Source: Planctomycetota bacterium (lineage in GTDB: Bacteria; Planctomycetota; SZUA-567). Taken from it: a DNA stretch of 57,777 bases. A program made the position numbers and the translations under genes. The stretch lies in the NCBI GenBank assembly GCA_031261425.1, contig JAISJR010000059.1:1-57777 (forward strand), written 5' to 3'. Position 1 is the stretch's first letter, and every line of letters starts with the position of its first letter. The notes under the pieces were generated by a model. That model did not search any database and had not been told where the DNA came from. It saw nothing but the letters and a program-made list of their open reading frames with translations. This document shows positions 37,118-46,544 of this stretch, in pieces.

Positions 37118-37762
37118 TCAACTATACTTCACCACAATCGTGCGAATGATGCGCCCGACGGCGCGCGCCGCGTCGGTGGCGCGTTCCAATTCTTTCAGCG
37201 TTTCTTTGAGTTTCAACAATTCAATCGCGTCTTTTTCATTTTCAAACAAGTCAATGACGAACGCTTCGTAGGTCTCGTCGGACCTGCGTTCGATGTCGGC
37301 GAGTTTTTCCACGTAACCGTTGATCACGGCGGGGTGTTTTTTGAAAGTGTCCAACTCCTCGACGGCTTGCGTCAGACATTGCGCCGCGGCGCCGACGAGC
37401 CGCGCCAACTCAGTCGCCGCCGCCGGAATCCGTTTCGGTTTGTAAATCGTGATGCGCTTGACGCACTTGTTAATCAGGTCTTCCACGTCGTCGAGGGTCG
37501 AGGCGAGATGGCTGATGTCTTCGCGGTCGAACGGTGTGATAAACGAAGTGTTCAGTTCTTCGTAAATTTTGTCGCGCGTTACGGCGGAGTGATGTTTTTG
37601 CTCTTTTATCGCGCCGAACAATTCCGCCACCTGTTCGATGTTTTGCGTTTTCACGCACTCCATCAGCACGTTCGCGGTGGACTCGATAATGGCGGTCATT
37701 TCTTTGAGCAACAAAAAAAAGCGGTTCTCTTTCGGTTTCAATTTGTCGAATAAACGGTTCAT
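37118..37762 (-). CDS. DUF47 / PhoU-like phosphate transport regulator
   Basis: A 214-aa all-helical protein of the DUF47 family, which resembles PhoU and is typically encoded with Pit transporters. Visible blocks: FFLLLKEMTAIIESTANVL, then FITPFDREDISHLASTLDDVEDLI near residue 75, which is strongly conserved in the family. Start ATG 37762 behind AAGGA. It precedes pit in the same direction, so the two are likely co-transcribed through the repeat between them. Confidence 0.92.
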   Translation of the reverse strand: MNRLFDKLKPKENRFFLLLKEMTAIIESTANVLMECVKTQNIEQVAELFGAIKEQKHHSAVTRDKIYEELNTSFITPFDREDISHLASTLDDVEDLINKCVKRITIYKPKRIPAAATELARLVGAAAQCLTQAVEELDTFKKHPAVINGYVEKLADIERRSDETYEAFVIDLFENEKDAIELLKLKETLKELERATDAARAVGRIIRTIVVKYS

Positions 37763-37801
37763 CGGTTTTCCTTTTTGTTAATCGTCAGAATTTTCTTTGT
37801 A

Positions 37802-37878
37802 GAGGGAAAAGGGAAGAGGGAAAAGCAAACACGCCTGAATCTTTTTTCCCTTTTCCCTCTTACCTTTTCCCTTTTCCC
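37802..37878. repeat. GGGAAAA heptamer hairpin
   Basis: GGGAAAAGGGAAGAGGG on the left, a 25-base centre without the usual core, TTTTCCCTTTTCCCTC and further units on the right, ending by the comM stop. Confidence 0.85.
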
Positions 37879-37880
37879 TT

Positions 37881-39410
37881 TTACTCGCTCGGCTTATCCA
37901 ACACCCGATACTGAATCGCTTCCGCGAGATGCGCCGGCGCGATTGCCGCCGCGCCCGCCAAATCCGCAATCGTCCGCGCCACTTTTAAGACCCGCGTTCC
38001 GGCGCGCGCCGACAAGCCGAGGCGGTTTATCGCGTTTTTCAGCAACGCCTCGCCCTCCGCCGTCAGCGGGCAAAATTTTTCGATTTCCGCCGCCGTCATT
38101 CGCGCGTTTATCGGCGTCGCTTTTTGCGGAAACCGCGCCTGCTGGACGGCGCGCGCCGCCGTTACCCGCCCGCGAACGACCGCCGATTTTTCGCCGGAGC
38201 GCCGCCCGCGCAATTCTTCGTATTTCACCACCGGCGCGTCGATGTGAATATCCACGCGGTCGAGCAACGGCGCCGATAATTTACCGGCATAGCGTTCGAT
38301 TTCAAACGGCGAACAGCGGCAAATTTGCCGCGTCCCGCGTTTGCCGCACGGACACAAATTCATCGACAGCACGAGCATAATGTTTGCCGGATAGCGCGAC
38401 GAACCGGCGGCGCGGCTGATGGTGATTTCACCGTCTTCGAGCGGTTGCCGCAACGTCTCCAACAACGGGCGCGGAAATTCCGGCGCTTCGTCGAGAAACA
38501 ACACGCCGTTGTGCGCCAGCGAAATCTCCCCCGGACGCGGCGTCGCGCCGCCGCCAATCAAACCGGCGGCGCTGGCGCTGTGGTGCGGCGAGCGGAACGG
38601 ACGCCGTTGAAGCAAGCCCTGCCCCGGACGCAACTCGCCCGCGACCGAATGAATCTTCGTCGCTTCGAGCGCTTCGACGTAAGTCAAATCCGGTAAAATC
38701 GTCGGCAGGCGTTGCGCGCACATCGTCTTGCCGCTACCGGGCGGTCCCATCATTAAAATGTTATGCCCGCCCGCCGCCGCGATTTCGAGCGCCCGCTTGA
38801 CCGCTTCCTGCCCGCGCACGTCGGAAAAACAGAGCGGCGACGATTCCGCCATCGCCGCCGTTTGGGCAAAATCCGGCAACGGCGGCGGCGGCACGGCGCC
38901 GCTGATAAAACCGACGGCTTCGGTTAAATTTTCGACCGGCGCAATCGTGATTTTGTCGCGCATAAAAGCGGCTTCGGCGGCGTTGGCGGCGGGAATAATC
39001 AGTCCGGCGAAGCCGCGCTGTTCGGCGATAATCGCGGCGGCGATGACGCCGCGCGCGGGGCGGACTTCGCCGCCGAGCGACAATTCGCCCAGCACCAAAT
39101 AGCGGTCGAGGAGGTCGGATTGCAGGTTGCCGGTTTGCAAAATCATCGCCAGCGCCAGCGGCAAATCGTAGAGCGCGCCTTCTTTGCGGATTTCGGCGGG
39201 CGCGAGATTGGCGACGACGCGCCCGCGCGGATAATCGTAGCCGCAGTTGCGAATTGCCGATTGCACGCGCTCCATCGCTTCGCGGACGCCGCTGTCCGGC
39301 AAGCCGATGATTTTGTAGGAGAGCGTCCCCGCCGGTTTGGCGTCGAGTTCGACTTCGATAATTTCGGCGTCGATGCCGGTGATGGCGACGGAATAAAGTT
39401 TGGCGACCAT
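37881..39410 (-). CDS. comM: ComM/YifB family Mg-chelatase-like AAA+ ATPase
   Basis: A hexameric helicase-like ATPase that promotes branch migration during natural transformation. The 509-aa chain has an N-terminal Lon-protease-like fold domain (IEVELDAKPAG, then GLPDSGVREAMERVQSAIRN), the AAA+ domain with Walker A MMGPPGSGKTM near 222 and Walker B LFLDEAPEF near 315, a Cys cluster CPCGKRGTRQICRC, and the C-terminal ComM domain. Start ATG 39410. With comF and recC it points to uptake or repair of DNA. Confidence 0.95.
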   Translation of the reverse strand: MVAKLYSVAITGIDAEIIEVELDAKPAGTLSYKIIGLPDSGVREAMERVQSAIRNCGYDYPRGRVVANLAPAEIRKEGALYDLPLALAMILQTGNLQSDLLDRYLVLGELSLGGEVRPARGVIAAAIIAEQRGFAGLIIPAANAAEAAFMRDKITIAPVENLTEAVGFISGAVPPPPLPDFAQTAAMAESSPLCFSDVRGQEAVKRALEIAAAGGHNILMMGPPGSGKTMCAQRLPTILPDLTYVEALEATKIHSVAGELRPGQGLLQRRPFRSPHHSASAAGLIGGGATPRPGEISLAHNGVLFLDEAPEFPRPLLETLRQPLEDGEITISRAAGSSRYPANIMLVLSMNLCPCGKRGTRQICRCSPFEIERYAGKLSAPLLDRVDIHIDAPVVKYEELRGRRSGEKSAVVRGRVTAARAVQQARFPQKATPINARMTAAEIEKFCPLTAEGEALLKNAINRLGLSARAGTRVLKVARTIADLAGAAAIAPAHLAEAIQYRVLDKPSE

Positions 39411-39442
39411 TTTTTGCTTTTTTGCGGCGGGGAGAGAGGGAG

Positions 39443-39566
39443 GGCAATTAAAAATTAAGAATTAAAAATTAAAAATTGTGGAGTTCAATTATCAAAATCG
39501 CTACGCGAAATATGACAATCAAACTCCGAAATTGTTAATTGTGAATTTTCAATTGTGAATTGTTTC
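39443..39566. repeat. AATTAAA heptamer hairpin
   Basis: AATTAAA/AATTAAG arm, GTGGAGTTCAATTATC, ATCGCTACGCGAAA centre, CAATCAAACTCCGAA, AATTGTT/AATTGTG arm, ending by the greA stop. Confidence 0.83.
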
Positions 39567-39569
39567 AAG

Positions 39570-40034
39570 TTACTCGATTTTCAGAATCTCCATCTTCATT
39601 ATGCCGCCGGGAAGTTGCGCTTCGACGACATCGCCGACGGCGTGTCCGACCAACGCTTTGCCGAGCGGACTGCCGACGAGAATTTTGCCGGTTTTCGGGT
39701 CTTCTTCGCCCTCGCCGACCAGCGTCCGCGTCATCGTTACTTTGTCTTTCACGCGCTTGAAAGTTACTTTGCGGAATAGGCAAACCTTACCGTCCGGCAA
39801 GTCCTCCGGCTTGACAATCACCGCGTCCGCCAATTTGCCGCTCAACATTCCGACGCGGGCTTCCAACAACGACAACTCTTCGCGCGCGGCGTGATAGTCG
39901 GCGTTTTCTTTGAGGTCGCCCTTTTCGCGCGCCTCGGCAATCGCTTTTTGAATGGTCGGACGGCGCGCTTCCAATTCTTTCAGTTCCGCTTTGAGTTTAT
40001 CGTAACCCTCCGGCGTCATTGGTGTTTGGGACAT
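39570..40034 (-). CDS. greA: Transcript cleavage factor GreA
   Basis: Binds the secondary channel of RNA polymerase and stimulates cleavage of backtracked RNA. At 154 aa it has the N-terminal coiled coil (GYDKLKAELKELEARRPTIQ, with the tip acidic pair in DLKENADYHAAREE) and the C-terminal FKBP-like domain ending GKALVGHAVGDVVEAQLPGG. Start ATG 40034 behind GGGAG. Confidence 0.96.
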   Translation of the reverse strand: MSQTPMTPEGYDKLKAELKELEARRPTIQKAIAEAREKGDLKENADYHAAREELSLLEARVGMLSGKLADAVIVKPEDLPDGKVCLFRKVTFKRVKDKVTMTRTLVGEGEEDPKTGKILVGSPLGKALVGHAVGDVVEAQLPGGIMKMEILKIE

Positions 40035-40052
40035 AATTTTCTCCCTATGAAA

Positions 40053-40252
40053 GCGAAAATTACGAATTAAAAATTACAAAGAGAGTTTGTAGTTGATAGT
40101 CGGTAGTTTTTAGTGGTGGAGTTTGACGGTCAAAGATTCGCTTCGCGCGCGCTTGCGGATTTGCCGATAAAAACTCCACCGCTACCAACTAAAAACTACC
40201 GACTACCAACTCGCTCTCCGCCATTCGTAATTTTTAATTCGTAATTGTTCTT
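40053..40252. repeat. Nested element: AATTACG arms around AACTACC arms
   Basis: Outer AATTACG/AATTAAA units (40058-40080; 40222-40250). Inside them, GTAGTTGATAGTCGGTAGTT at 40090-40109 pairs with AACTAAAAACTACCGACTAC at 40190-40210, and inside that the core GGTGGAGTTTGACGGTCAAA, TTCGCTTCGCGCGCG and ACTCCACC. The clearest example of one flavour placed inside another. Confidence 0.85.
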
Positions 40253-40289
40253 TCTTTTAATGGCTGTCAAACAGGTCTATTGGTTTCGC

Positions 40290-41489
40290 TCACGCTTGGT
40301 TTTCAACCATCTCTTTCAGGCGGATACAGCCCTTTTCGATTTGCGCCGGACTGGTGGCGTAACTCAACCGGATATGGCGGTCGGTGCCGAACGCCTCGCC
40401 CGGCACGCACGCCACTTCAAACGCTTCGAGCGCCAACTGGCAAAAATCGGTGGGCGTGTTGATTTGCCGCCGGACCATCGTCCGTCCGAACACCGCCGAA
40501 ATATCCGGCAACACATAAAACGCGCCGCCGGGCGTGTGGCAATGCACGCCGTCAATATCGTTGAGCAACCGCACAATCAAATCGCGCCGCTCCTGAAATT
40601 GTTGGCGCATCGCCGCCACGCAGGTCTGGTCGCCGGTCAACGCCGCGACGGCGGCGGCTTGGGCAATCGCGCAGGCGTTGCTGGTCGATTGACTTTGGAT
40701 ATTGCCCATCGCGTCGATAATCAGCGCGTCGCCGACCGCGTAGCCGATACGCCAGCCGGTCATCGAGTAGGTCTTGGAACAGCCGTTAATCACGACCGTG
40801 TGGGCGCGCGCGTAATCGCTGACCGACGCCACCGAAATATGCCGCGCGTCGCCGAAGACCAGTTGCGAATAAATTTCGTCGGAAATGCAGAAGATGCCGT
40901 GCCGTTCGAGGAACGCGGCGATTTTGCGAACCTCCTCCGGCGGAATGACCGCGCCGGTCGGATTCGACGGACTGTTCAACACCAACACTTTGACTTTCGG
41001 CGTAATTTTGGCTTCCAACATTTCCGCCGTCAGCGTGAAATTCGGCGCGGTCGGCACGTCGATGACGTTGACGCCGAAAATGTTCGCGATTTCCGGGTAA
41101 CTCACCCAGAACGGCGACGGCAATAAAATTTCGTCGCCCGGGTCGAGCAAGGCGGCGAACGCGAGAAACAGCGAGAATTTCGCGCCGGGGCTGACAATCA
41201 CCTGGTCGGTGTCGTAATTGACGCCGATGTCCTGCCGCATCCGCTCGCAGACGGCTTTTTTCAGCGCCGGCGTGCCGGAACTGGCGGTGTAAAAATGCGC
41301 GCCGTCGTTAATGGCTTTAATCGCCGCGTCGCAGATGTGCGGCGGCGTGCGAAAATCCGGCTCGCCGGCGGCGAAACTGACGACATCCGCGCCCTCGGCT
41401 TTCATTTTTTTCGCGCGCGCGGAAATCGCCAAAGTGGCGCTCGGTTTGCCGCCCGCCGCCCGTTCGCTTAAAATCCGATGCCTGACCAT
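40290..41489 (-). CDS. aspC: Aspartate/class I aminotransferase
   Basis: PLP enzyme moving the amino group between glutamate and oxaloacetate or a related acid. At 399 aa with the Ib subgroup marks: SFAAGEPDFRTPPHI, YTASSGTPALKKAV, LVLNSPSNPTGAV, and the PLP Lys in INGCSKTYSMTGWRIGYAV. Start ATG 41489 with AGGG upstream. A terminator-like hairpin ending in nine T lies 22 bases before the start, so its leader may be controlled by attenuation. gltB lies upstream on the same strand. Confidence 0.9.
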   Translation of the reverse strand: MVRHRILSERAAGGKPSATLAISARAKKMKAEGADVVSFAAGEPDFRTPPHICDAAIKAINDGAHFYTASSGTPALKKAVCERMRQDIGVNYDTDQVIVSPGAKFSLFLAFAALLDPGDEILLPSPFWVSYPEIANIFGVNVIDVPTAPNFTLTAEMLEAKITPKVKVLVLNSPSNPTGAVIPPEEVRKIAAFLERHGIFCISDEIYSQLVFGDARHISVASVSDYARAHTVVINGCSKTYSMTGWRIGYAVGDALIIDAMGNIQSQSTSNACAIAQAAAVAALTGDQTCVAAMRQQFQERRDLIVRLLNDIDGVHCHTPGGAFYVLPDISAVFGRTMVRRQINTPTDFCQLALEAFEVACVPGEAFGTDRHIRLSYATSPAQIEKGCIRLKEMVENQA

Positions 41490-41511
41490 AAATTACCCTG
41501 CCGTGAAGTCG

Positions 41512-41543
41512 AAAAAAAAAGCCGACGGGAATACTCCCGCCGA
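41512..41543 (-). terminator. Terminator-like hairpin in the aspC leader
   Basis: On the minus strand, GGCGGGA (41541-41535) pairs with TCCCGTC around a short loop, followed by GGC and nine T (41520-41512). It is only about 22 bases before the aspC start, and the ribosome binding site lies between, leaving no room for a promoter downstream of it. It is also the first good terminator after gltB. Confidence 0.7.
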
Positions 41544-41860
41544 AATCCTATATGATGATAAATTCAACGACGGAGATTTTCGTTAGCCGCCGACACCGAG
41601 TCAAGAAGGAGAAAATTAGGGAATAGTTGAAAGTTGCGGTTCTTGAAAATCCTTAAAACCCTTAACTTTCCTTAATCCGCTTACCCCGCTCGTTTTCCTT
41701 AAAAGCCCCGCCGCATAGTTAATGCGTGCGGATTTTCCGGTTTTCAAAGATTTTTATGTTGCCCATAAATTTCCTCGGTGACGATAGTTTTAGACGGCGG
41801 CAAACATTTTCAGTCGGTTACAATTTGTAACCGACTGTTTGTTCGCCGGTTTCACCCGTT
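41544..41860. other. gltB-aspC spacer without a gene
   Basis: Holds loose CCTTAAA-type units at about 41650-41705 (another heptamer-like flavour) and a 13-bp palindrome at 41811-41837 (CAGTCGGTTACAA and complement) 24 bases after the gltB stop, probably a transcript-end hairpin. No coding region seen. Confidence 0.6.
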
Positions 41861-44800
41861 TCACTCCTGCCCTTTCGCGTTGGCGTTGGCGTTCAGCAGT
41901 TGTTTGTATTCGACCGGGAAAACCTTGACGAAGCGGTAGCGCTCTTCGACCCAGTTCGTCAAAATCGCCTGCGCTTTCGCGCTGTCGGTGTGCGCGAGGT
42001 GTTCGCGAATCAAGTCCAACAATTCGCTTTCGTCGGCAGAGTCGGGGTGGACGATTTCCAAGTCCACCGTGTCGCAGTTGCACTTCAAATCGAAGTCGCC
42101 GTTTTCGTCATAGACATACGCCAGACCGCCGGACATTCCCGCCGCGAAGTTCACGCCGACCGCGCCCAAAATCACCACGCGCCCGCCGGTCATATATTCG
42201 CAACCGTGGTCGCCCGCGCCCTCGGCGACGAACGTCGCGCCGCTGTTGCGAATCGCGAATCGCTCGCCGACCTGTCCGCCGAAAAACGCTTTGCCGCTGG
42301 TCGCGCCGTAGCCAATCACGTTGCCGGCAATCGAATTTTTACTCGGCGTCAATTGCGCGCGCGGGTCAACTTTGATGACGATTTTCCCGCCCGACAAACC
42401 CTTGCCGACGTAATCGTTGGCTTCGCCGACGAGGTTGAGCGTTACGCCCGGCGCGAGAAACGCGCCGAAACTCTGCCCCGCCGTGCCGGTCAAATTGATT
42501 TTTATCGTGTCCGCCGGCAAGCCCGCCGCGCCGAATTTTCGCGCCACCAAACACGACAACATCGTTCCGCAAGTGCGGTGGATATTTTTGATGGCGAGAT
42601 TTAATTCCGCCGGTTTGCCGGTCGCGACGCTCTCTTGCAGACGTGGCAACAATGCGGTTTGGTCGAAACTGACCTCCGTCGGCGCGCGGGTTTGGAAGCG
42701 CACCGCGTCGCCGGTCGCCGGCTGGAAAATCGCCGAGAAATCGAGATTTTTCGTTTTGTAGAAATCGAGCGCGCGGTCGAATTTCAGCAAGTCGCTCCGC
42801 CCAATCGCTTCGTCCAACGACCGCAAGCCGAGTCCCGCCAAAATTTCGCGCACTTCGCCCGCGAGCAGACGGAGATAATTTTCGATGTATTCCGGCTTGC
42901 CCTTGAAGTATTTCCGCATTTCGGGGTCTTGCGTCGCCACGCCGACCGGACAGGTGTTTTCGTGGCATTTGCGCATCATCACGCACCCCAAACACACCAA
43001 CACCGTCGTCGCGAAACCGAACTCTTCCGCGCCGAGCAACGCGCCGATAACCACGTCGCGACCGGTTTTCATTTGCCCGTCAACTTGCAAGCGCACCCGC
43101 CCGCGCAGGTGATTTAGCACCAGCGTTTGTTGCGCTTCCGCCAATCCCAATTCCCACGGCAGTCCCGCGTGTTTGATGCTGGTCAGCGGCGAGGCGCCCG
43201 TGCCGCCGTCGTGTCCGCTGATGAGAATCACGTCGGCGTTGCCTTTCGCCACGCCCGCCGCCACCGTGCCGACGCCGACTTCCGACACCAATTTCACCGA
43301 CACCCGCGCTTCGGGGTTGGAGTTGCGCAAGTCGTAAATCAACTGCGCCAAGTCCTCAATCGAATAAATGTCGTGGTGCGGCGGCGGCGAAATCAGCGTT
43401 ACGCCGGGCATCGAATGGCGGACGCGCGCGATGTCCTGATTGACCTTATGCCCCGGCAATTGTCCGCCCTCGCCGGGCTTCGCGCCCTGCGCCATTTTGA
43501 TTTGCAATTCCTTCGCGCCGGCGAGATACGCAATCGTTACGCCGAAGCGTCCGCTCGCGACTTGCCGAATCGCGCTCCGCCGGTCGGCGCCTTGGTATTC
43601 GCCCGCGGCGCGCGGTGTCTCGCGCAACGGGTCTTCGCCGCCTTCGCCGGAATTGCTCATTCCGCCCAAGCGGTTCATCGCAATCGCAATCGCTTCGTGC
43701 GCTTCGGGACTAATCGAGCCGAGCGACATCGCGCCGGAAACAAACCGTTTGACAATCGCCGCGACCGGCTCCACTTGTTCCAGCGGAATCGGCGCGGTCG
43801 CGGCAAAAGCAAACAGCCCGCGCAACGTGCAACGCCGCTCGCCCTGTTCGTTAATCAGCCGCGCGTAGGTCGCGTATTGCGCCGCGTCGTTGGTTTGCAC
43901 CGCCGTCCGAAACGCGGCAAGCGCGTCCGGCGTCCAGAGATGCCGCTCGCCGTCGCGCCGGAAAGCGTATTCGCCGCCGGACTTCAACATCTCCGCCGGA
44001 CGCCGCGCCGCGTCGCACCGCTCGCGGGTTTCGCGCGCGAGACCGGCGATATTGACGCCGCCGACGCGCGACACCGTGCCGGGGAAATACTTGTCGATGA
44101 CGCTTTGGTCCAAACCGACCGCCTCGAAAATTTGCGCCGAGCGGTAACTGCGCAAGGTCGAAATGCCCATCTTCGACATAATTTTCAGCAACCCCTTGCC
44201 GACCGCGCGAATGTAGTTCGCCGCCGCTTGGGCGGGGTCGGGCTTGATGGCGTCGCTCGCCGCCAAATCCGTAACCGTTTGCAACGCCAAATACGGGTTA
44301 ATCGCCGTCGCGCCGAAACCGAGCAACACCGCGTAATGCATCACTTCGCGGACTTCGCCGGACTGCACGATAATGCCGACCGGCGCCCGCAAACCGGCGG
44401 CGACGAGCGCGCGGTTGACCGCCGACAACGCCAGCAACGCCGGCAACGGATAGACCTCCGCCGACAAGCCGCGGTCGGACAAAATCAAAATCCGCGTGCC
44501 GCTCCGCACCGCCGCCAGCGCGTCCCGCGCCAGCGCGTCCAACGCCAATTCCAAATCGTGCGTCCACGCCATCGGCAACACGCCGGCGCGGAAATTCGGG
44601 TCTTTCGCCTGACAGAGCCGCGTAATGTCTTCGTCGGTGAGAAGCGGGCGATTGAGTTTGATGACCCGCGCCTGCTCGGCGCCGTCCGCCAAAATGTTCG
44701 CCGGATTGCCGATATACGTCGTCAGCGACATCACCAATTCCTCCCTAATCGGGTCAATCGGCGGATTGGTCACCTGCGCGAACAGTTGCTTAAAATAGTT

Positions 44801-46330
44801 GTAAAGCAACGGACGCTCGGTCGATAAAATCGCGAGCGCGGAGTCGTTGCCCATCGAGCCGGTCGGCTCGTAGCCGGTCGCCGCCATCGGCTTGACCAAC
44901 ACCGAAACGTCTTCGCGACTCCAACCGAAGAGGCGTTGTTGCGCGAGCAAATCGTGGCTCGGCTCGGCGGGCGCGACCTCGCCGAACAAACCGCTGACGT
45001 TGAGGCGGTTGTCCGCCACCCAGCGGCGATACGGTTTTTCGCGGGCGAGTTGACTCTTGATTTCGGCGTCGAAAATCAGGCGCTTTTTTTCGAGGTCGCA
45101 GTAAATCATTTCGCCCGGTTTGATGCGCCCCTTGTGCCGCGCTTTTTCCGGCGGCACGGTCAGCACGCCGGTCTCGGACGCAAGAATAAACGTCTGGTCG
45201 GTGGTCAGCGTCCAACGCAACGGACGCAGACCGTTGCGGTCGAGCAACGCGCCGACGTTAATGCCGTCGGAAAACGCGACGGCGGCGGGACCGTCCCACG
45301 GTTCCATTAAAATCGAGTGATACTCAAAAAAGCCGCGCACGTCTTTGCCGAGCGCGTAGCGCGTCCCCCACGGTTGCGGAATCAACATCGCCATCGCGTG
45401 CGGCAACGAGCGACCGGCGAGAACCAATAATTCCAGCATATTGTCGAGACACGCCGAGTCGCTTTGTTGCGGGTCGATGAGCGGGAAGCACGCCTGCAAA
45501 TCGGCGTCCGCAAACAGTTCGCTCCGATACGACGCCTCGCGCGCGCGCTCGGAATTGAGGTTGCCGCGTAGCGCGTTGATTTCGCCGTTGTGGGCGAGGT
45601 AGCGGAACGGATGCGCGAGTTTCCACGTCGGGAAAGTGTTGGTGCTGTAACGCTGGTGGACGAGCGCGAGCGGCGAGACGAACGCCGCGTCGCTTAAATC
45701 GGGATAAAAGTCGGTGATTTGTTTGGCGAGAAGCAGACCTTTATAGACGATGCTCCGACCGGAAAAACTGCACACGGCGATTTCGGGAAAACGTTGTTCA
45801 ATGGCGCGGCGGACGACAAACAGCAGGCGCTCCCAACCGGCGCTCGCGAACTCGTATTTGTCGGCTTGGGCGGCGGCGTTTTCGTCGCGCGCGACAAACA
45901 GTTGGCGGATTTTCGGCAGGACGGCGCGGGCGGCGCGACCGCAGGCGGCGGGGTCAACCGGCACCTCGCGCCAAGTCAGAATTTTCAAGCGGCGGGCGGC
46001 GAGAATTTCTTCGATTTCTTTTTCCTTGCCCTCGCCGCCGAAGAGCATCGCGACGGCGTATTTGCCGCGTTCGGGCAAGCGGACGCCCAAAACCTTGCGG
46101 AAAAAAGCGTCGGGAATGGCGGTGAGAATGCCCGCGCCGTCGCCGGTTTCCGGGTCGCCGCCGGCGGCGCCGCGATGCATTAAGTTTTCGAGAATCGCGA
46201 TGCCTTGACGGACGATTTCGTGGCTCGGTTCGTTGTCAAGGTTCGCGACAAAACCGACGCCGCAAGCGTCGTGTTCGTTTTGCGGGTCGTAAAGTCCCGA
46301 CGGGGCGGGCAGTCCGGTGCGCGTAGGCAT
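41861..46330 (-). CDS. gltB: Glutamate synthase, large (alpha) subunit
   Basis: Forms two glutamates from glutamine and 2-oxoglutarate. The 1489-aa chain has the class II amidotransferase domain with the catalytic Cys23 exposed after propeptide cleavage (EHDACGVGFVANL), the central domain, the FMN/2-oxoglutarate domain (GQLPGHKVNQDIARVRHS, then GHDGGTGASPLTSIK), the 3Fe-4S Cys set CLGCVMMRKCHENTCPVG, and the C-terminal GXGXG helix domain (GGQVGERFAIRNSGA, GMSGGLAYVYD). The start is ATG 46330, with AAGGA upstream and the expected short propeptide; the longer open frame upstream is not used. gltD is not adjacent. Confidence 0.96.
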   Translation of the reverse strand: MPTRTGLPAPSGLYDPQNEHDACGVGFVANLDNEPSHEIVRQGIAILENLMHRGAAGGDPETGDGAGILTAIPDAFFRKVLGVRLPERGKYAVAMLFGGEGKEKEIEEILAARRLKILTWREVPVDPAACGRAARAVLPKIRQLFVARDENAAAQADKYEFASAGWERLLFVVRRAIEQRFPEIAVCSFSGRSIVYKGLLLAKQITDFYPDLSDAAFVSPLALVHQRYSTNTFPTWKLAHPFRYLAHNGEINALRGNLNSERAREASYRSELFADADLQACFPLIDPQQSDSACLDNMLELLVLAGRSLPHAMAMLIPQPWGTRYALGKDVRGFFEYHSILMEPWDGPAAVAFSDGINVGALLDRNGLRPLRWTLTTDQTFILASETGVLTVPPEKARHKGRIKPGEMIYCDLEKKRLIFDAEIKSQLAREKPYRRWVADNRLNVSGLFGEVAPAEPSHDLLAQQRLFGWSREDVSVLVKPMAATGYEPTGSMGNDSALAILSTERPLLYNYFKQLFAQVTNPPIDPIREELVMSLTTYIGNPANILADGAEQARVIKLNRPLLTDEDITRLCQAKDPNFRAGVLPMAWTHDLELALDALARDALAAVRSGTRILILSDRGLSAEVYPLPALLALSAVNRALVAAGLRAPVGIIVQSGEVREVMHYAVLLGFGATAINPYLALQTVTDLAASDAIKPDPAQAAANYIRAVGKGLLKIMSKMGISTLRSYRSAQIFEAVGLDQSVIDKYFPGTVSRVGGVNIAGLARETRERCDAARRPAEMLKSGGEYAFRRDGERHLWTPDALAAFRTAVQTNDAAQYATYARLINEQGERRCTLRGLFAFAATAPIPLEQVEPVAAIVKRFVSGAMSLGSISPEAHEAIAIAMNRLGGMSNSGEGGEDPLRETPRAAGEYQGADRRSAIRQVASGRFGVTIAYLAGAKELQIKMAQGAKPGEGGQLPGHKVNQDIARVRHSMPGVTLISPPPHHDIYSIEDLAQLIYDLRNSNPEARVSVKLVSEVGVGTVAAGVAKGNADVILISGHDGGTGASPLTSIKHAGLPWELGLAEAQQTLVLNHLRGRVRLQVDGQMKTGRDVVIGALLGAEEFGFATTVLVCLGCVMMRKCHENTCPVGVATQDPEMRKYFKGKPEYIENYLRLLAGEVREILAGLGLRSLDEAIGRSDLLKFDRALDFYKTKNLDFSAIFQPATGDAVRFQTRAPTEVSFDQTALLPRLQESVATGKPAELNLAIKNIHRTCGTMLSCLVARKFGAAGLPADTIKINLTGTAGQSFGAFLAPGVTLNLVGEANDYVGKGLSGGKIVIKVDPRAQLTPSKNSIAGNVIGYGATSGKAFFGGQVGERFAIRNSGATFVAEGAGDHGCEYMTGGRVVILGAVGVNFAAGMSGGLAYVYDENGDFDLKCNCDTVDLEIVHPDSADESELLDLIREHLAHTDSAKAQAILTNWVEERYRFVKVFPVEYKQLLNANANAKGQE

Positions 46331-46544
46331 AAGCAGTCCTTTTTTCTGCGGTGTTAGCGACGGGCGCGGGCGCGAAAAACGCAACGCGACGCGCGTCATA
46401 AAAAAACGCGGCAATTGTTGAATTGACGGGGGGTTTTGCAAGAGCGGGGAGCGGGGCGGAAAGGCGAATTTTACGCCTATCGGTCTTGAATTTACGGTGC
46501 CATAAAACGAAAATGGTTTTTCACCCAAATCAAACAAGGGCGCG
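46331..46544. promoter_or_regulatory. Divergent control region gltB / SWIM gene
   Basis: A 214-base spacer between divergent genes, so it should hold both promoters. I cannot place -35 and -10 boxes with confidence. No heptamer repeat is present, unlike most spacers. Confidence 0.4.

Noticed and set aside
43127-44827. Long open frame (566 codons) on the plus strand within gltB
   Set aside because: It is antisense to a clearly conserved part of GltB, is very rich in Arg, and arises from the codon bias of the opposite strand.
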